Part shown: one piece after another, positions 5,974 to 7,541 of the stretch
How the letters are laid out: the number at the start of each line of letters is the position of its first letter
Position numbering within the stretch: the stretch's first letter is position 1
Program-made: the position numbers and the translations under genes
Notes under the pieces: model-generated
Database searches by the model: none
The model's input: only the letters and a program-made list of their open reading frames with translations
What the model was told of the DNA's origin: nothing
From: Deltaproteobacteria bacterium
GTDB lineage: Bacteria; Myxococcota; Myxococcia; Myxococcales; 40CM-4-68-19
Direction: 5' to 3'
Assembly (NCBI GenBank): GCA_018266095.1
Contig: JAFEBC010000258.1
Coordinates: 1 to 7,541 of the forward strand
Length of the DNA: 7,541 nucleotides

Positions 5974-6948
5974 CTAGAGCGAAAGTCCGACCCCGGCGAA
6001 GGCCACCAGCGCGACGCCATTCCACGCCGCGCCGCCCGAATCCTGAAGGTCCATCTTCGCGTAGGAGAGATCGAGGCCGAGGCGCAGGCCGAAGAGCTCC
6101 CGCTGCGGATTGACCACCAGCGCGGCGCGCGTGCCCACCCGCAGCCCGTGCACCGTGGAGCCCAGCGCGCAGCTCCCGCTCTCATCGTGCGGCAGGCACG
6201 GCGTGCCCACCGCGAAGGCCGCATAGGGCTGCAGCCAGTCGATCGAGAGCTGCGGCCCCGCCCGCCGCCGCAGCGTGAACGGCGCGAGGCCGACCTCCAG
6301 CATCCAGTGCGCGCCGTCTGCCTTCCACCCGCGCAGCTCGGCGCCGAAGACGTGGGCCAGGAGCTCGAAGCGCCCCTCGGCAGGGAGCACCAGCGCCATC
6401 GCCGCCGAGAGCGACACGGCGTCCGCGAGCCACAGCGGCGCGAGCGCAGAGAAGCGGCCCGGCGCCTCCTGCGGCCGCAGCGGCTCCACCAGCTCTGCGA
6501 GCGGCGCATCCAGCGCGCGGTCGAGCTGCTCCGGTGAGTCGCCGCCGGCGTGGGCCACCGACAAGAGGCGCCCCTCGCGCGTCTCGTGCAGGCGCAGCGA
6601 GATGCGCAGGCTCCGGCCCAAGGACACCAGCTCGCCGGAGACGATGTAGTCCGCGCCCAGCTTGCGTCCGGTGTCGACCGCGCAGCTCGCGTCGCACGTC
6701 GACAGATCGACGTGGGCCGCGCGCGCCAGCACCTCCAGGTTGTCGCGCGTCATCAGCCGCGCCTTGGGCATCGCCAGCAGCACCGCGCCGCGCACGCGAT
6801 CCGAGAAGTAGCCGCGATCGACCTTCGCGCCCGTGACCCGGGTCGACAGCTCCAGCACGGCGATGAGCGGCGCGTCGTCCCCGGCCCAGACCGGCAGCGG
6901 CAGCGCCATCGCCAGCAGCAAGAGGAGCCACGTCGGGCGCGCGCGCAT
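5974..6948 (-). CDS. Secreted protein with CsgG/TolB-like N-terminal domain
   Basis: The ATG at 6948 is preferred (324 residues): GAGG lies 6 nt upstream, whereas the GTG at 6960 has that motif only 2 nt away. Residues 1-22 are a signal peptide ending V-W-A, with cleavage likely before Gly23. Residues 26-150 form an alpha/beta domain: PLIAVLELS (27-35), RGYFSDRVRGAV (45-56), RLMTRDNLEVLA (64-75), a Cys85-x3-Cys89 pair and GADYIVSGEL (98-107). This follows the pattern of CsgG/TolB-N-like periplasmic domains (short strand, 'open the list of determinants', 'GAD-x-(V/I)-x-G'), commonly found at the N-terminus of myxobacterial secreted proteins. The remaining 160 residues alternate polar and hydrophobic stretches, with a C-x11-C segment and a glycine-rich C-terminus (GVALVAFAGVGLSL), suggesting a small beta-barrel or beta-sandwich. 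No catalytic motif is visible. An outer-envelope role is inferred only. Confidence 0.82.
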   Translation of the reverse strand: MRARPTWLLLLLAMALPLPVWAGDDAPLIAVLELSTRVTGAKVDRGYFSDRVRGAVLLAMPKARLMTRDNLEVLARAAHVDLSTCDASCAVDTGRKLGADYIVSGELVSLGRSLRISLRLHETREGRLLSVAHAGGDSPEQLDRALDAPLAELVEPLRPQEAPGRFSALAPLWLADAVSLSAAMALVLPAEGRFELLAHVFGAELRGWKADGAHWMLEVGLAPFTLRRRAGPQLSIDWLQPYAAFAVGTPCLPHDESGSCALGSTVHGLRVGTRAALVVNPQRELFGLRLGLDLSYAKMDLQDSGGAAWNGVALVAFAGVGLSL

Positions 6949-6991
6949 CGTCGGCCTCACGTCCTCACCAGCCAGGGGCGACCGTTGCCGG

Positions 6992-6997
6992 TGTCAA
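6992..6997 (-). promoter_or_regulatory. TTGACA -35-like hexamer
   Basis: On the minus strand TTGACA, a perfect -35 consensus, reads toward the gene starting at 6948. At 17-18 bp spacing only TGGCTG/GGCTGG is found, so no -10 supports it. It overlaps the first of the CAATCATTG palindromes (6995-7003), so any regulator bound there would compete with polymerase if this is a real promoter. Confidence 0.25.
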
Positions 6998-7035
6998 TCA
7001 TTGCCAAAGCCAATCATTGCGCGAAGCAACCATTG
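6995..7035. promoter_or_regulatory. Three CAATNATTG-type palindromes at 16-bp spacing
   Basis: CAATCATTG occurs at 6995-7003 and 7011-7019, and CAACCATTG at 7027-7035. Start-to-start spacing is exactly 16 bp both times. Each unit is a palindrome around a central base (the third has one mismatch). The first two share a tenth base, C. The array begins in the gap upstream of the gene at 6948, and its right part lies within the last codons and stop of the gene at 7014. The spacers differ in sequence, so the short boxes rather than a whole 16-mer are repeated. This looks like an array of regulator-binding sites for the downstream minus-strand gene, but the regulator is unknown. Confidence 0.5.
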
Positions 7036-7541
7036 AGCACGTTCGTCTCCAGGATGTCCGTGTACGGGAACACGTAGTGCCCGCCGCTCGAATCATCCAC
7101 GTGATACTTGCCGCCCGTCACCACGCCTCCCGCGAGCGTGAGCGTGTCGCCCGAGCCGTCCTCCTGGCCGAAGGTGATGGTGCCCGCCCAGAGCGGCTGG
7201 GCCGCGCCGGCCTTCGTGTACGTGGGCGCCACCGCGGAGAAGAGCGTGCCGTTCCCGCCCGAATCCGTCTGCGTGATGATGGTCCGGTCGAGCGTGAACC
7301 CGCCGTAGTCGGTGAAGTTCGTGTACGTGAGCGTGGTGCGCGGGTTGAACAGGCCGTCCACGTTCACCACCAGCGTGCCCTCCAGCGTGCCCTTGAAGGT
7401 GGCCGGCGTCGTGTACTGGATCGACGAGGGCCCGCCGAAGCCGGGCACGCGCGCCTGCGAGAGCAGGATCGCGAGCTGCGCGAACCGCAGCGAACACTCC
7501 GCCGCGCGCTGGCCGTCGTAGGTGGCGAACGCCGAGAACGC
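7014..7541 (-). CDS. Unrecognised beta-rich protein, C-terminal part
   Basis: The frame is open from the right edge to a TGA at 7014-7016, giving 175 visible residues; the start is outside the window. The GTG at 7448 is in frame, but coding sequence continues upstream of it (AFSAFATYDGQRAAECSLRF and beyond), so it is not taken as the start. The visible part is rich in Thr, Gly and alternating hydrophobic residues (for example GTLEGTLVVNVDG, LTYTNFTDYGGF, GDTLTLAGGVVTGGKYHV), typical of an extracellular beta-sandwich or beta-barrel. It has two cysteines, one in AECSL and one four residues from the C-terminus (GCFAQ), possibly a disulfide. I recognise no family. It is co-directional with the gene at 6948, 65 bp upstream of it. 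Confidence 0.7.
   Translation of the reverse strand, partial: AFSAFATYDGQRAAECSLRFAQLAILLSQARVPGFGGPSSIQYTTPATFKGTLEGTLVVNVDGLFNPRTTLTYTNFTDYGGFTLDRTIITQTDSGGNGTLFSAVAPTYTKAGAAQPLWAGTITFGQEDGSGDTLTLAGGVVTGGKYHVDDSSGGHYVFPYTDILETNVLNGCFAQ

Noticed and set aside
4692..6113. Long plus-strand open frame opposite the aminotransferase.
   Set aside because: It is Arg/Ala/Glu/Leu-rich with no recognisable domain and spans two genes on the other strand; it is a GC-driven shadow.
1..7541. CRISPR array, tRNA or rRNA genes, integrase or transposase.
   Set aside because: Reading both strands showed no regularly spaced 25-40-bp repeats, no cloverleaf-like stretches I could support, and no mobile-element proteins. 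The only periodic array is the three 9-bp boxes at 6995-7035.

Overview
The window is high-GC bacterial DNA with no rRNA, tRNA, phage or transposase genes. It looks like a chromosomal stretch of a myxobacterium or related Myxococcota/deltaproteobacterium. This is an inference from the GC-rich codon use, two lipoproteins (one very rich in cysteine), and a secreted protein whose CsgG/TolB-like N-terminal domain is of a type common in that group.

Layout, left to right. (1) 1-210, minus: the N-terminus of a lipoprotein whose first residues after the signal peptide resemble the CBM48-like start of GH13 amylase/debranching enzymes; it runs off the left edge. (2) 320-574, plus: a decayed ARPP-1-type gene in which the signal peptide and the domain core lie in different frames. 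(3) 635-708: a long imperfect inverted repeat between two convergent transcription units. (4) 722-2626, minus: a complete OPT-family oligopeptide transporter. (5) 2658-3151, plus: a YjbQ/UPF0047-family gene interrupted by about 71 bp that brings a stop, a frameshift and a perfect hairpin. (6) 3193-4221, minus: a DUF72 protein that begins with a sliding-clamp-binding-like QLDLF peptide. (7) 4310-4648, plus: a small cysteine-rich lipoprotein. (8) 4650-5942, minus: a fold-type-I PLP-dependent aminotransferase. (9) 5974-6948, minus: a secreted protein with the CsgG/TolB-like N-terminus and a possibly beta-barrel C-terminus, preceded by three regularly spaced palindromes. (10) 7014-7541, minus: the C-terminal part of an unrecognised beta-rich protein that runs off the right edge.

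The genes do not form one pathway. Strands alternate, convergent ends are tight (1 bp between items 7 and 8) and divergent starts are short (31 bp between items 4 and 5). Only items 8 and 9, and possibly 10, could share a transcript, because they are co-directional with gaps of 31 and 65 bp. I see no convincing undescribed multi-gene system. The most interesting signals are the QLDLF peptide on the DUF72 protein, the interrupted yjbQ-like gene with its hairpin-bearing insert, the three CAATNATTG-type palindromes at exact 16-bp spacing, and the CGCAGA-based inverted repeat.
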